A stretch of DNA of 64,000 bases from Opisthorchis felineus (GCA_004794785.1 SJOL01010112.1:778543-842542), one strand, 5' to 3'. Positions 1-13,540 are shown, counted from the first letter of the stretch. The notes: a model not told the origin generated them from the letters alone. Program-made: numbers and translations.

Positions 1-680
1 TGCTTTTTTGCACAACGGTAAGGCAGTTGCAATAGAGGCCTTGGATTTTGAAGGTTTCCGTTAATATCAACAATAAAGAAATCAAGCTATGACATCAATC
101 TTGATTCCTTCGTCAATATCTTTGTCCTACGTATCCCTTGTGAGCAGCACCTTGATCAGACAAGATTTTCTCTGTCACAATCGACGCTGCACCAATGAAA
201 TCGGGTCGCCTTCCTCAAGTTAAATGGGCAGTGAACCAACAAAAATATAGGTTCCATGATTTTAGAGGGAGCAGTAAGAATGGTGATAGGTCTTTCGTTT
301 GCCACTTGATATGACAGTAATCTAGTCCATGCAGTATGGCCAGAATCAAACTCTGAGTGGGTTGACTTTGTCTCGCGATACCTCGCTACTTGCTGAATAG
401 CTAACCTACTGGTCTGACCAACGACACGTCTTGTACAAACTAGAACTCCAATGCTATTAAAGGTAAGTCAGGGCTGTTGCAAGCCAGTGAAATACAGTAG
501 CACCTTAATCAAACGGAGATTGTCTAGACCTTTTTTTCTCTCCGACTGTTTGAAAACGGTAATCTGGAGGTTTTGACATGGTTATAGATTATCCCCTGTC
601 TGCTAAAAAAGGTTAGGCTACCACCTTTGAAAAAGAGCGTAACTGCGAAGGGAACGGAAGGCTGTTTTTTGTATGTAACA
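1..680. other. gene-less left edge
   Basis: I see no coding exon, RNA gene or recognisable element here. Short ORFs in this stretch have no family features. The right end runs into family 1 hammerhead-repeat sequence. Confidence 0.5.
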
Positions 681-683
681 CAC

Positions 684-880
684 TACTCATTAGGTAGCTG
701 AAAACACTTCGACCATGAGTAGTGTGTGGCGTGCAAACAACAACGTATTGCGATGTCTCGAATACCGTACCAACTGAAACATAAAGCTGCACATTCAGTT
801 GAAGCGGACCATCATAAACGAAAGATTCAGCTGGATTCAGTCGAGTCTCTTGTCCAAACAAAACTCGTGCGCGAACGAAA
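684..880. repeat. family 1 hammerhead-repeat fragments, inverted
   Basis: The first ~35 bp carry the element end ACACTACTCAT...GCTGAAAACACTTCGAC. They are followed at once by the same end inverted (ATGAGTAGTGTG, ~713) and the body of the unit with its CCAACTGAAACAT, GCACATTCAGTTGAAG and ATCATAAACGAAAGATTCAG blocks. The hammerhead core is missing, so this is a rearranged or truncated copy. Identification rests on block-by-block similarity with the copies at 9.9, 22 and 60.5 kb. Confidence 0.7.
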
Positions 881-1883
881 GTATCTATCGAAAACAGACG
901 TCACATACTACTTTATTTCGCGCACTGTGGTCTAGTGTGTCATGGCCACAAGCCAGCTCATGCCCAGCACAACAATCGGTTCGGCGAAAGCCCAAGCGCC
1001 GATCTGAGGTGTTGTCATTATCAGTCGTTCACATCGTCTTGACAACAACACTACGACTTGTTGGCTTAACCCCCTCGATTCGACATGCATGCCACTGACG
1101 ACCAGAGCGAAGATATGGCATGAAATCATAATCGGTTATCTTAGCAACCACGCCATGGTTAGTTGGGCTAAACCCATCTGGTAACACTTTCTGACCATGT
1201 ACAAATATATCAGATCGGTGAGTCGCACTTGTAGGTGCGGTCAGTTTGCGGTCATTTCCATATCGTCGTACGTAACGTGTTGTCACGAATGGCTGTCCTA
1301 AGGTAACCGCTTGTGAGGTTTCTTAAGTAAAGTAAGCAGTCAGGTTAAAAGATAACAAACCAGATCGTGTATCCTTCATCCAATGAACTTTATTGCGTGG
1401 CCACAGTTTTCTATCCTAGCCGATCCTCTCTAGATCGTTTCGCTGGTCCGGACTACCGACATGTGACGAATCGTACGAGGCCACGCGCTATCGCTGTTGT
1501 TTCAGGTTCTAAATCATAAAACTGGTCAATTCAAACCCATCGGTTGTGGCATTCGCCCGCCTAATATACTTTGAAGGTTGGGGTATGAGCATTTACCTAG
1601 TCTATCGTGATATTTGGAAGGGTTAGTCTGAGCTAGATGGCCAAGTGAGCTGTGTATATCCACACTTGCTCCGGTTGCTTGGGTGTGTTGGGCCGTCCCA
1701 ATGCCATCAAAGGTTACATTACGGTCTAGTCGCATCTTCATCCTAGAAGATGCGTTTTCGAATGCGCTGGATAACACCGTGTGGTAACAGCGTGTGCTGG
1801 ACAGTGACAAAAACAAGCACTTGTGTTCATACAAGCAAAGACACTCAAAGCAGATCAGTTTGGGCTACCAACCATTGGGTCTG

Positions 1884-2165
1884 TGACATAACACACTACT
1901 CATAAGGCTGGTGAATGATCTTCGACATCTCAAGACTGGCTTCGCCCTTCTTAAGGTTCATTAGGTAGGCTTAGTTATCGAGTTTCCATCAATCTTTTAA
2001 TCCATTCGAATTTCAAATCACAAGCAAGTGACTTTGGTGCCAACGGGAGATGCAAGCGGATCCCTCGTTTATGGTATCCTTCAACTAGATGTGCTGCCCA
2101 ACATCCGCTTCATATCTCAGTTGGTGCGATTTTCGAGATATTGCAGTATATTTTCTTGACATAAG
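1884..2165 (-). repeat. family 1 hammerhead-repeat, tandem-type fragment
   Basis: Right part of the unit (1884-1990, with a decayed ribozyme) is followed by the left part of the next unit (2035-2165: CTCGTTTATGGTATCCTTCAAC, then GAGATATTGCAGTATATTTTCTTGAC). The order right-then-left implies a head-to-tail tandem. Sense strand for the ribozyme is minus. Confidence 0.65.
1927..1970 (-). ncRNA. decayed hammerhead ribozyme motif
   Basis: On the minus strand the core reads CTAATGA where CTGATGA is required, then a CCTT...AGGG stem II remnant and GAAGC in place of GAAAC. Position and flanks match the intact family 1 ribozymes. It is almost certainly inactive. Confidence 0.55.
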
Positions 2166-5100
2166 TTTGCCTGATTTAGTTCAACTGCGTCAATGGACCC
2201 CTCAGGCCTTTGATCGATGAGTTCGCGGTGACAGCCCAACTGTTCTTAAAATTCTGGACCACGTGATCGTTTGCTTGTTCGCTGGGCTCAACTATTTCGT
2301 TGTAAAATTTGCGTCCCCAACCCAGATGACTCCAGTTCTTGGGTGCATGCTGGTGCGTCATTCTGTAGGCTACACCTGGATGTATCAAGCAAAGAGATTT
2401 GTGACCCTATACCCAAGTTCCTTGCTAGCATGATGATGATGAGTCACGCCGCTGAGTAAGGCCCTCCAGCCATATCCAAAGCTAAATGAAAATCCTCTGC
2501 TTCAAGGTAACCTATTCGCACTTCAAAGGAGCGCTCCAACCTTTGGAAAGATGTTCTCAAGTTGCAGTGAAAACTCTGAAAAAAAGTACTGTTTTGTACC
2601 ATTGGCATCGTTGGCGACTCGGTAAGTAGATCAAATGCAACAACTATTTCTCTACCAATTTTACCAAGTTCATCGAGGCGCCAACCCTACGGCTTGAAAC
2701 TGGCTCTCGAGTACACATCTGTGCAAGCGAAAGTCAGAACATAATTCAATGTAAACCCAAATCAGGCATCGCAGCCTTTTTTTTCGGAAATGAACTCAGC
2801 AAAATAATATTGCCTTTCTTAATCTCTCCAATCATTTTGGCTGCAAACTGAGCGTTCGGGTTACCTCACAAATAAATCAGAATTCGGAAAGATCAGACTC
2901 CTTTTCGGAAGTTTTGTTGACGACTCGGATTCTAGAAACATAATGCCAGATTGCCCAAAAGCATTCGTCCAGAGGTAAACTCATTGTAACACGTTCTACG
3001 AAGCAGTTTGATGTCCCAATGATACTTGGCTTGTATTCTATGGCAAAACATCTAGCTCTCGTTTTCAGTGGTTAAAGTTTAGACGATGAAAAGTTTTGAA
3101 TGAAACATGTTCCATAAACTTTCATTTATCACATACTTTATTTGGTTCTTTTTATCCCATCTGCAGTGCATGGTGTTCACTCGCTCCCTCCCTCAAACAT
3201 CGCTCAAACAACACGGACATCCTTGCCTAACATGGGCATTGCTCACTGAAGGTGGAATTGCGCCACGGCTGAACAACTAGGCTTACAAACCCTTTTCAAA
3301 CGGTGTAATCCGTCTATCTATGTCTCTGGCCAACTGAAAGTACGTACGTAATCGTTTTTCAGAAAATTTATCTACTGTGATGGCCATACAATGCGCGGAC
3401 AATTGGTACCACTTGTGTCCTGTCCGGGTAAGTTGTATCGACTCCGAATATCATTCAAGCCGATATCGTTTTTCGCCTCTTCTGTGCAACCAAACGATCG
3501 ACTATGATACTCAAGTCACAGAAAGCTAACCACAAGTGCGCTCTGTTTGAAAAAAGTCAAATTATCCATTGACCAATAATTGAATTTGCTAAATGGGGCT
3601 GAAATTTGGCTGAGTTGCGCAAGAACAGGTGGAATTTTAATTCGAAGTCTCAACATTCTGGCGGAGATTTCCCCTAACAGGGCCAAGAAAGCTCCGGTTA
3701 TGACAGTTCCAAAATAACCCCTAAAGAGTGCCTAATGTTTGTAGATAAAAGGAAGCTTTACTTCAACCAGGCAGTTGCTTTCCCCAGCAAGCCATTTTGC
3801 AATCAGTATACAGCAGAATACCGGAGATAACTCAAGTAATTCTTCAAGTAACGGACCCTGTTAGAAAGCGATGGCATCTATAATTACTGTAATTTATTGG
3901 TGGGCACTTTTTTCTTATTTCTTCAGATAGACGATACCGTTTTGTATGAGTAAAAAAGAAATGTTTTCCGTAACATGGTGACGCTTGAGGCATTGCCTGT
4001 CTTATATAAGTTTCATAATCTATTCCTGCTCAGACGTCTCTTATACATTGGCTATCTGTAGATACAACGCTGGAGAAGACTTATTCAAACAGTATGAGAT
4101 AGCTTTAAACCTTGCCTTCCATGGTGTCTGGATATGCGCCCAATAATGTATCATAACTTACTGGCCTTCTGTGAGAACGTGACGAACGCGCGGTACCATC
4201 TCCATTGGAATAACACAGATTTGCAGATGCTGCTCGGGCACGGGAATCCATATTAAGTAACAGTCATTTTTTGAAAGAAAGTAAATTAGACGTTATCAAA
4301 CTTTCTTCAGGATATATCTGTCGGTATTTCCATGATGCAATAATTCACAGTAAACTATGTAAACTGGAACAAATTGGAACGGGCTAAAACCGCTGTCTTC
4401 AGTATGCTTTCGAAGACCACGTGACAAGCCGATTCAAACGGCAATAATTTTCCCATGTGGATCAATGGTATGTAGCAGAGTTGCGTGACTGGTAGGTCAA
4501 AACTAGCATCCAGTCGGCCGTAAACCTTCAGAACACAAAATAGTACCCTGAAAATGTGTGCGAACATGGGTACGGAATCGAGGACTAACAGCCGTTTCTT
4601 AATTCCAGAGTTTCCGCACACATTGTGGTGATTCAGTCAATCCGCGTGGCTGGATAAGACAGCAGAGACGGCAGAATAAAGCCAAGACTCGTGAGGTACC
4701 TTCTGGCGCATATTCTCCCATTGTAGTTCTGTACTATCAAACAATATCAGGGCACGTAATAGACTTCCACATGGTCACCAGTTTGTATGGGACCTTCTCC
4801 ACAAAATCGGAGAGAACGTGCATTTTTGTGTCAGGGTTGATCCACGCGAACACAGGACAGATTTTCACCTCAGACAGATTTTCAATCCCATGGTAACAGT
4901 ACACTGCACGTGAAGTTTAAAGATGCCACCCTCATTCCCGTATAATGAATTCTGACAACCAAAGCTCACTTGTAGCAACAAAGGGAGATTCAAAACAGTC
5001 GAGCTAGAGAGATTTGTCGCTAGGTGTTGGTATTTCTTCTGCTATCTTCGTTGCTGACGTCTCAATAAGGGGTGTGAAAGCGTAAAAGCACGGGAAGCTC

Positions 5101-8100
5101 GTCAACATACTACTGATTCTCTCCCGCAGACCACTGAGGCATGGCACACCAATCATCTCCACCTTACTCTAGCCTGCAGATTGTGCGCTTTCACAGACAT
5201 GGACTATCCAGCAACAAGAGAAGATGAGGAAACGGAGGAGGGATAGAATGAGAGGAGTAGAATGAGAATTAGGTTAACGGTGACATAGCTGATTAAGTGG
5301 TTGAGGAGTTTGATCAAGATAACATTTATGGGTCGTTCGGAGGCTTCATTTTGTTGCGCCGACTGAGTCACTTGAGTGGCTGCAGTGCCAAAAAGCCAAG
5401 GAGCGAAGTAAAGGACGGGACAATAAATTTAAAGAGCTCAGTGAAAATGCTGTTCTGGAACTTTGGAGTTTGGAAGAATTTGAGGAGGCGCACATTCTGC
5501 CATATTAATGGATTTATTGAGAGAGACCAACGTTATTGGTGTGACGCAGACGCAGCCCAAAGTTGGGGAGAGAGGTAGAGGACAATGTTGGTAGCTCAGG
5601 TAGCGTAGATGGTCGTCGGTTTGTTCCCTGAGCTGGGCAATTTGATTGCGAACGTTTCATAATCAATCGGGGTGACATCATGAGTGCGTTTTTGGGGCGC
5701 GTAGTGATGTGTAACGATGGGTTGGTGGTTGTCCCTAACAACGCACTGATGAAGTCACCTCGATTGGTGACAAAGCGTTTGCAATCAAATTGTCCAGCTC
5801 AGCGAACAAACCAACGAACAGAAGTAGAATTCATGTGATAGCCTTACATATACACCTATTAAGAGGCACATAGATGTGGTTGTTTAAACTGTAGTAGGAT
5901 GTAAACGTTTGTTTGCAAACGAAGAGGTTCTCACTTTAGAATGGCCACTAATTGTGGATTTCATGAACACCTGATTTGTAGTCATGGTGTGCCAACGTTA
6001 TCAAATTTATCAAATGGTCAAATGTGTCCGACCACAAGTTCTCTTCTATTAGTACGATGTACGTCTATGATAAGGTGAATTAAGCATTGGGGAGAGTTGT
6101 GGATAGTTGAAAATTTGTGAGCAGCTTTTAAACATCCTCAGTTGCTTCTTAGATTTCTCTACACTTGCATCATCTCTGCCATACTTTGTGAAGGTTTCAA
6201 CAAATTCGTCGTTTGTCGATCATAAAAATGCATAGCAGTCTATTTTTCGTCCAACTAAACGCTTGATGACGTTGAGATGTTGTGTCTAGCCTCAATGTCT
6301 TTGATCTGCCAAAGTTTGGAGAACTCAAGATCAATTATGTGGTCGAATTTCAGTGGGATCAACCGTTTCCCGGTGTTTCCAACACTATGCATTACTGGAT
6401 CAGTCGTCCCTCCACAGATCTCTTGTATATGATCCTAGACTGTGGGGACTTAATAGAAAAACACTACCAAATATAACTTTTGGAGGTTTCTTTTAAGACT
6501 CTTCGTTCTGTTGACTTTATAAGACCCTTATCAGTAACTATTCGCCATGATCGGTTGTTAATGATCGCAACGCACAGTCAGATCTGTCCTCACTTTCGAT
6601 TAAATGAGAGTAGTTTCATACCGTCGGTCTTGTTTGTCGTATTTCTGTATATGCCTTGAAACAAGTAAAACTTTGCTTATTGTGCACCTTGTCAAAACTT
6701 TCACGGCTCAGGCGACAGGCAGCCATAATAACTAATGATGCGTGACTGCCCTGCAACATCCACCAGGCCACAATGCGCCGGTGGTAATGCAGCTGGATAT
6801 TGACTCTATACTATTAAATGCGTTTAAGTAGTGTGAATTAAAAGCATTCTGGATAGTATCAGAGTCACCCCTCGTTAGTATCAACTGTACGTGGGGAGAC
6901 GAAAAAGTTATCTTGCCTAGTACTGGGCTTCAATTAAGGGAAGTTTCGCAAGAAGTGAACATTCTGCTTGCTTCAGTTCATGTGAGTCCAGCTACTCGTT
7001 TCGCCCCAATTCGTGAGTCATTTATTTTCCACACATTTTTCGCGTGATTGCATTTGCACCTCCAACAAGGTAAGGGATGTCTGAAACTCCTTCGTAAAAG
7101 CAATTTTTCAAAGGTTATAGCCTAAAAATTCCCTGTCAGTCGTGCTTCAAATACGCCAGTCCTGTCATAAGTATATTCTCTAACCGATGACACTGTTCAA
7201 GGAGCTATGAACTCAACCTAAAGATAAAAAGCACTACCATCTTGTTGCTATTCATAGACAGTTCTCTTCCTGAACGAACTTCCAGTTAGGTTTTGATAGT
7301 TTCATTCGTCTTGATGGTTTTCAGTCCATGTGTTTTCCTGGCTTTCAACCGAATTACGGTCGTTACAACTGAATTGTATTGTTCGTCTTACTCAATAGCC
7401 TTCAACAGTTTTTTGACTAAGCGGAAGTGTGATTGCTACCCTAAGCTGTTGAATAAACGCTATGTGAGGACTAAACACCGCGCTTACTGACTGTAAATTA
7501 CTAATGAGCCCAAAGCTTGGTGAGTGGATATAAAAACAACAGGATGTGTGCAAGTACCTTCATTTGGGCACTTTTTGTCCCGATTCATCCTCTCTTTTGA
7601 AAGATTTCCCTTAGAAGCAAGGCCAAGCACGGTATCCGGTAAAGACAAACCAACTCGGTTTGGACACCAGGAAAGTGTATGGGAAATCACTCGTTTTGAT
7701 GGGACAGGATGGTCTCAGTTAGTATTGGCATTTTGAGGAAGACGCCAGTGCGTGCCGACAATGTCCTCTCGCATGGTGATAAGATGTTTATAAACCAAGC
7801 TCGGCGAACGGATCAACTACCATCTGACCAACAGCCAATAAACTGACCAAAGTTACCACTATTTGGACATATTGCTAATTAAATCGGAATATGAATATCC
7901 CACGATGGTCTTATCAGCCCTAGCGTGATCAGATACTAACACATATCAAGCCAGGTACGGACAGCTAAACAGTTGAATCCAGAAGACGAAGCGGTTGATC
8001 GACTGGTAAACCGAATATAAATTGCACGTGTCCGGTCGGTGCTGATTTGATTTTTCCCTACAGCCGAGGCTTATTCTTGACAGGATCGTAGGAGTAAAAC

Positions 8101-9690
8101 TCAGGAAGGGTCCCAGTAGTTTTTGCGCCAAAATGAAAGGAGTAAAATATAAATGAGCACAGACAACTAAGGCCAGAAGGCAAAAGCCTGAATGTCCGAT
8201 TTTCTGTGAGTTTAGTCCGCTTTATGGGTCATGTTGAAGTATGTTGAGGAGAACTGACATTCACAAAGTTTAATGACCAAAATCAGTCAGGTGGGTGTGC
8301 GATTGTCCGCCTGAATTGCAGGCTGTCTCACCTCAACTTTGATTGCTTTATCATACTGCGATTTACATGGACTAAAAAATGTTGAGTTTACGGTGCAACA
8401 GTTGTTTCACCCCTCACTGTGTGAGCCTGGGGCTCACATCAGTTGTCTCCGTAAATATTAACTGTATCATCAGATGTATCCTGTCCCTACAACTCCATCC
8501 ACGATACAGTCACCACGGATATATCTATGTTCATTCTAGTGCAGTTACATGGGCGATGGCAGTATCTTTTGCTAAAGCGTCTTTCAACACTTTTCGCTAC
8601 GGCTAGTAAAAATTTATGACCTTCGAGTGTTAGCTAGCTAGCTTCCGTTATCAACTAATTAAAATAACCTAGTCCTGTGATCTCTTGTGAATCACCCAAA
8701 CCAGAAACAGCTATTCAGAGGATACAACTCTTATGTTTCAACGCATACACAGACACCTTCCGCTTCTCGCGTTCGGTCCACTAGACAGACGACCGAAGAA
8801 AATAATCGTCTGGGTGGTTCTAAAGTCAACCCCAGACTCGATGCAAACCAGCTTGCCTTTCCGAAGGGTATGATTCTCTTCTACGCATCTTTGGTCCTTC
8901 CGAAACTATATCGCTTTTTGTTGAATTCTTCCAGCATGAAGCTACCGATTTGGTTCCTCGCCATATTTACACATCACTTCATCTTAACTTTCGAGTAAGA
9001 CAAATATCACTAGCATTGGCGAAAACACTGGTGCTCAATGCCGTACAAACACTTCAGTTTGTTTGAATACAGGCTTATGGTCGAAAAAAGGGAGGGTGGC
9101 TTGCATCTAGCCTATCACAAACATCCAGGATGCTGCTCCTTCAACGCTCAGTTAGATAATGTGGATAGAAACTGACACATGGATGTCACTGAACAGATTA
9201 GCCGCCACTTCGTTCACTATCTCCAGCTAAACATGAGGAAGACCATGTGAGCTCCGTCCTATTAGACGAACGGCACCAACTGCACCCAGAGTCCTCGTGG
9301 AGACGGTAACTCGGCATGCGTGACCTATGGTCCACCATAGCATGTAGTACTGAATGCACTCTCTGAGTGAATTACCTTGTGTTTGACAAAAGCCCCGCCT
9401 TCTGATCACTTCATTGCGAATACGCCAGTTCCAGTCAATTCCAGCTACAAAATGGCATACAACATTCATAACCGATATTCTTTTGAGACACTACTGTCGG
9501 TTGGTCAGGATTTAAAGATTATGAAGAATGGGGAAACGCGTGAGGTGACAGATGGCCTAATCTGGGTGAGAGTATGGAGGACTAAAACTGGGCTCCCACA
9601 GCGGAACAGAATTTGGAATGGTTAGCTGGACGAGACGGAAATCGCAAAGATGATTAATTAGATCGAAAGAGATTCAGCGATAACGCTGAA
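2166..9690. other. gene-poor intergenic DNA
   Basis: No convincing exon. ORFs of 60-100 codons occur (for example 5297-5578 and 8687-8998, + strand) but lack recognisable domains, clear splice context or coding-like composition. The only structure I can support is a faint dispersed repeat around 5.74 kb and 7.78 kb. Confidence 0.5.
5741..5830 (+). repeat. dispersed repeat with hammerhead-like hairpin
   Basis: It contains CTGATGAAGTCACC followed by GGTGAC, a perfect six-base stem, then AAAGCGTTTGC and later CCAGCTCAGCGAAC. Related but decayed copies lie at about 7775-7830, 56640-56720 and, inverted, 58405-58470. The copy at 56.65 kb keeps GACGAAACGTTTGCCAGC, so the ancestral unit probably had GAAAC after the hairpin, as a hammerhead would. 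No copy here has all core residues. Confidence 0.4.
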
Positions 9691-9692
9691 TC

Positions 9693-10240
9693 GTCGTCGA
9701 ACTTGGAAACAATGTGAGTTTAGCAACACTGGACAGGTTTATGGATGAATGCCCATTCACATTGAAGAAATTACATCCTGTATGTGAAACAATGGACTCC
9801 AAGGATAATAAGCAACTGAGAAAGAAGTGCATTTTGAGAGTTGTGCAGGTAGGGACCAAGGATAGACTGGTCATTTGGGTAGACGAAACTAACTGTAACT
9901 CGAAGAGTTTTCAGCAACCTTGTGAGTAGATTCATTTATGAAAATATACTGCGATATCTCTAATATCGTGCCAACTGAAACATGAGGCGGACTGTATGCA
10001 GCACATCCAGTTGAAGAATATCATAAACGAGAGATTCAGTTGAGTCTCTCGTGAAAACCAAATTGATCTGAAATGAGTGTATTTGTCTAACTCTAACCTG
10101 TTTTGTCGCAGCACCAAATGTCGGTCACTTAGAGACACACCAGTGCGTACCGTTATAGCTGACGGTGAAGGAAAGAAATCACACATTATTGGTGCAGTAT
10201 GGGCTACTGGCTTTGTTGGTTTTACTATCAAGACGGGATA
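9693..10240 (+). pseudogene. broken Tc1/mariner (IS630-like) transposase
   Basis: Remnant of a DDE transposase of the IS630/Tc1/mariner superfamily, the cut-and-paste enzyme of DNA transposons. Around 9707-9900 the frame reads VSLATLDRFMDECPFTLKKLH, then LVIWVDETNCN; the WVDET segment corresponds to the first catalytic aspartate. The frame is then cut by a 187-bp hammerhead repeat (9900-10086). After it, the protein resumes as LFCRSTKCRSLRDTPVRTVI and GEGKKSHIIGAVWATGFVGF up to a stop at ~10240. Removing the insert and one copy of the target duplication restores DETNC-N-LFCRS in frame. The N-terminal helix-turn-helix part and the second and third acidic residues are not recognisable. Stops in all frames upstream show that the copy was already decaying. 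Family assignment rests on motif recognition, not on a search. Confidence 0.7.
9900..10086 (+). mobile_element. 187-bp hammerhead-repeat insertion with target duplication
   Basis: A truncated family 1 unit inserted in the mariner transposase. It begins TCGAAGAGTTTTCAGCAACC, which in full units lies 8 nt downstream of the predicted ribozyme cleavage site, and ends in the GAGTGTATTTGT terminal block. It is flanked by CTAACTGTAAC (9889-9899) and CTAACTCTAAC (10087-10097), an 11-bp duplication with one mismatch. This fixes both ends of the insertion. Confidence 0.8.
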
Positions 10241-13200
10241 ATATATGAGACTATTATGTAAAAACTGCATGTGGGTTGCATTCACAGGTTGTCTTCAGAC
10301 CGGACGTTGTCAATCAAAATCAATTCAGTTTATCAGCTGTTAACCACATTGGTTCCCGTTTCGATCATCGGAAAGTGGGACAGTGTGGGGCATACAGCCA
10401 AGCCTTGAAGGCGATGGCATGTTTGTTCAGTTCGGGAACTGGGTGGCTAGACAGTGAAGGCGATAGCTTTGATGTATGAGCGCCACTGACCGCGCTCTTT
10501 GCTTTAATGCTCCGTGACACGCACACCTGGAATAGGTATTCGCACAGAAGGAATTTATATTTATGGGGCAGGTTCGCTTTGAGTGGTATTCACCACCTCT
10601 CAGTCAAATTAAAGGTGGTATTGTTTCGAATTCCACAAAATGATATTCATTTAATATTTATATGATAATTATATTTTTATGGAGTATATTGAAGTCATAT
10701 ATCAATGATTATGTGCGCTAGGTTGTTCAGAAACCCCTCCAGGAGAACCTACAGGATACTGCGGCAAACAGGGTTGGAGGTTGCAGATTTTGAAACGGGC
10801 GGCAAATGGTTCCAAAGCTCAGACCAAAGCCGACAACTGTTCACAGGACTGAGCATGTATCACAAGTGCATACTGCAGTTCTAAAACAGTTGTGTGAGAC
10901 AATATTCCCTGCTTCTCTATTGGGGACAAACGGAACCGGATTTTGTGGAACCGTACTTTCGTAATTTGCCATATGCATGACAGTATTTGGTTCCTGTCAC
11001 AACTGTTGTGAGAGTGAAAATACTCTATTGCTTTCCATCTACTGAATGTTTTATCTCACTACCTAGAGGTCAGAGTAATTGTTTGGTTTGTTGAATATGT
11101 AGCCACATCTCACTCGTTTTCATAGCCTTCGCTTTTTCTTTGCACGATTATTTTGATTAATCGACACCACTCTTGGCATGGGGAACTGATGGTCTGGCAG
11201 ACTTGACTAACAAGAGGTGTCTGTTCCGTGTCAGCGGCCATCATATGATGAAGTAAATCTGAATAAGATCGGAAACAGTCTGACACCAAAGTTAAATTGT
11301 GGCCTGACGTGTCACTATTTCATCCCAGTAAATTACGCACAATCCGTGCGGAACGGCAAAGCCGTGTAATTACAATACCAAGTGATAGATTTGCCTCAGT
11401 TAATCAGAGGCTGCTGAGCTTCTGTAATACCAGCGAAGGCAATATTTGGTGCGATGCCGACATTGATCACCTGACTTGTGAAGCTCGTTACTGCAGTCGA
11501 GTTGATCTCAGCCATCTGGCCTGCCACGTTTGACCCACTTCATCTCTTCAAAGGGTTTGATCAGCTTCCTTAATAATGCACCTACAGGATTTTGTGATGA
11601 TATGCCGCCCGAACAATGAATGAAAGATACAGGTGGTAGAAGATGAAAGTGAGAAGGCCCACTCTTTGGTACCTGCAAACACTTCTACATAGAATCCTTC
11701 CAACAGCTAATATTGTGCGAAAGTTCGTACCTCTTAACATGCATGAGTTTCCTTCGCTTACCATCTCATCTTAGGCCTGAGCCCTTGTTACCCACAGAGA
11801 AGAATCCACAAAGCTTCATGCGATCCTTTCAACTCAGTTTTGTGTGGTTTCTCATCATGCCGGCTAGATTAGCTTTTTGATTGAAGGTCGTGTTACGGAT
11901 ATATACCACCTCAGTTAGGATTGTCTTGCGTGATTGTCTTATTCCCCGAACTTCCGGACAAACATACTAGGGGATTTCGGTAGGAAGAAAGTTAATCTAT
12001 TCGCACCAGTCGTAGCTCCAGCTTGCTCATCGAAAGCCGGAGTTTCCGAACCTCTGCCTTGTGCAGCACATTCGGATGGAGAATATCATAAGCGATAGGT
12101 GCGGCTGGCACTCAGCGAAGTGCCTCTAAAGCAGTAACTTAATTTGCAAATGAGTGTATAAGTTTGGCAGGTTAAATTTGCGGTCTATGAACGTGAACAA
12201 GTGGAACAGGCCACTTTCGGTCAGTCCTTTCAGTCACATATTCTCTCCAGCGAAATAAGTGCCCTGAAGTTACTCCCTCTAAGGGGAATTTTTAAAAATA
12301 TTTTCCTTCAAGACATGGACTGCTAAGAGGACTGCACCAGTGAAGAAAATTTGACGAGAGCGTGATTCTTCTTAAAGGTGGTTTCTAGAGAGAGAAAATA
12401 CGGTGGTAGTCACGCAACCTTAGAATGCGACTCAAGTCCTAGAACCTGAGAAACTCATGGGACGATTGTTCCTTTGTGCCATTGACGAGATACCTGACTG
12501 GTGTCAGAATATAAAAAAGCTCAGTGCACAACCTTCAGTCTTTGGTCTCTGTTGGGAGTAGCAGGTGGTCTCTCAAAAGATTTCGACTTCTTGTCAAATT
12601 TCATGAGACCGGAGGATAGTTCTCTCACCTCCTCCAGGGAAGCTTATTAAGTAGGTTACATGTCAGGATGTGTGGCAAGGCGGTCATCGTACAAGCAAAT
12701 GAGTGAAAGCAAGAGACAACTTGAGATCTTAAGGTCTACGAAAGAGAACATTTGAGGTCATGTAACTCAGCGGAGGAAACCAGGGTCTCTATATAGCCAA
12801 GCTCAGTTCCTACTGTCCACCCTGGATGAGTGAAGAATATGCCTGATGGCTATCTTGTGTTACGACGCACGAATAAGTCCAGCTATATATTACGTCACAC
12901 CAGTACAGTTGTGGCATAACGAGTAAGAGCCAAGTAAAATTGTCCAGATTAATGAACCGAGATATGTTAGACTTTAAAACGTTTATTTTCTGGGTGGGTT
13001 TAGTCAGTGTTATTCAGCGTGACCAAAAAACTGACGGGCATCTGGTGAAGAGGTCGAGTTACCCAGCTACCCAGCACTAACTATGAGTCCACCTTCATAT
13101 GCATACTTGTGAGTGGCGTCTTACGTGCTAAGTCTGTCAGTGTATCTGCCATTCGCTGGAGAGCTGAGACCATGTGGTGAGACATAAGGCGGTGATTTCA

Positions 13201-13540
13201 CTGTGGATGGATCAAAACAAACTTTGCGTCGTTTTGCTTGTGTCGTTTCTCGAGTAGGGGTCCAACACATCTAGGTGCGTGATCTACAATGAAAATTTAG
13301 CCAAGTGGAAACATTGAAGAAAGTGTTCCAACCAACACCCTTTGGGAGGTTTTTATTTCTTTTATAATTAAATTGTAAATTAGCTTCATACATCTCTGTT
13401 GCTTTCGCTCTCTATGCCTGGACAAATGCCAATTCTTCTTGTCTGCCTATCACATGACATCATGCGACACATTCAAATATCATATCGATTAAACTACGGG
13501 GTCTCTAACATGTGAGACTAGCGTCCAGTCTGTCGGCCAC
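10241..13540. other. gene-poor intergenic DNA
   Basis: No exon recognised. It contains a short family 1 fragment at 12057-12172. A segment around 10.4 kb, including AAGGCGATGGCATG and GAAGGCGATAGC, looks like old retroelement sequence but cannot be assigned. Confidence 0.45.
12057..12172 (+). repeat. family 1 hammerhead-repeat fragment
   Basis: It retains GTGCAGCACATTC, GAGAATATCATAAGCGATAG and the terminal GCAAATGAGTGTAT block of the unit in plus orientation. The ribozyme half is absent. Confidence 0.55.

Noticed and set aside
1430..1475. AGCGAAACG on the minus strand as a hammerhead remnant
   Set aside because: No CTGATGA or stem II upstream; a chance match to the GAAAC part only.
8687..8998. 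103-codon plus-strand ORF with a hydrophobic C-terminal half
   Set aside because: The apparent membrane-like segment is short and no homologous motif or exon partner is visible.
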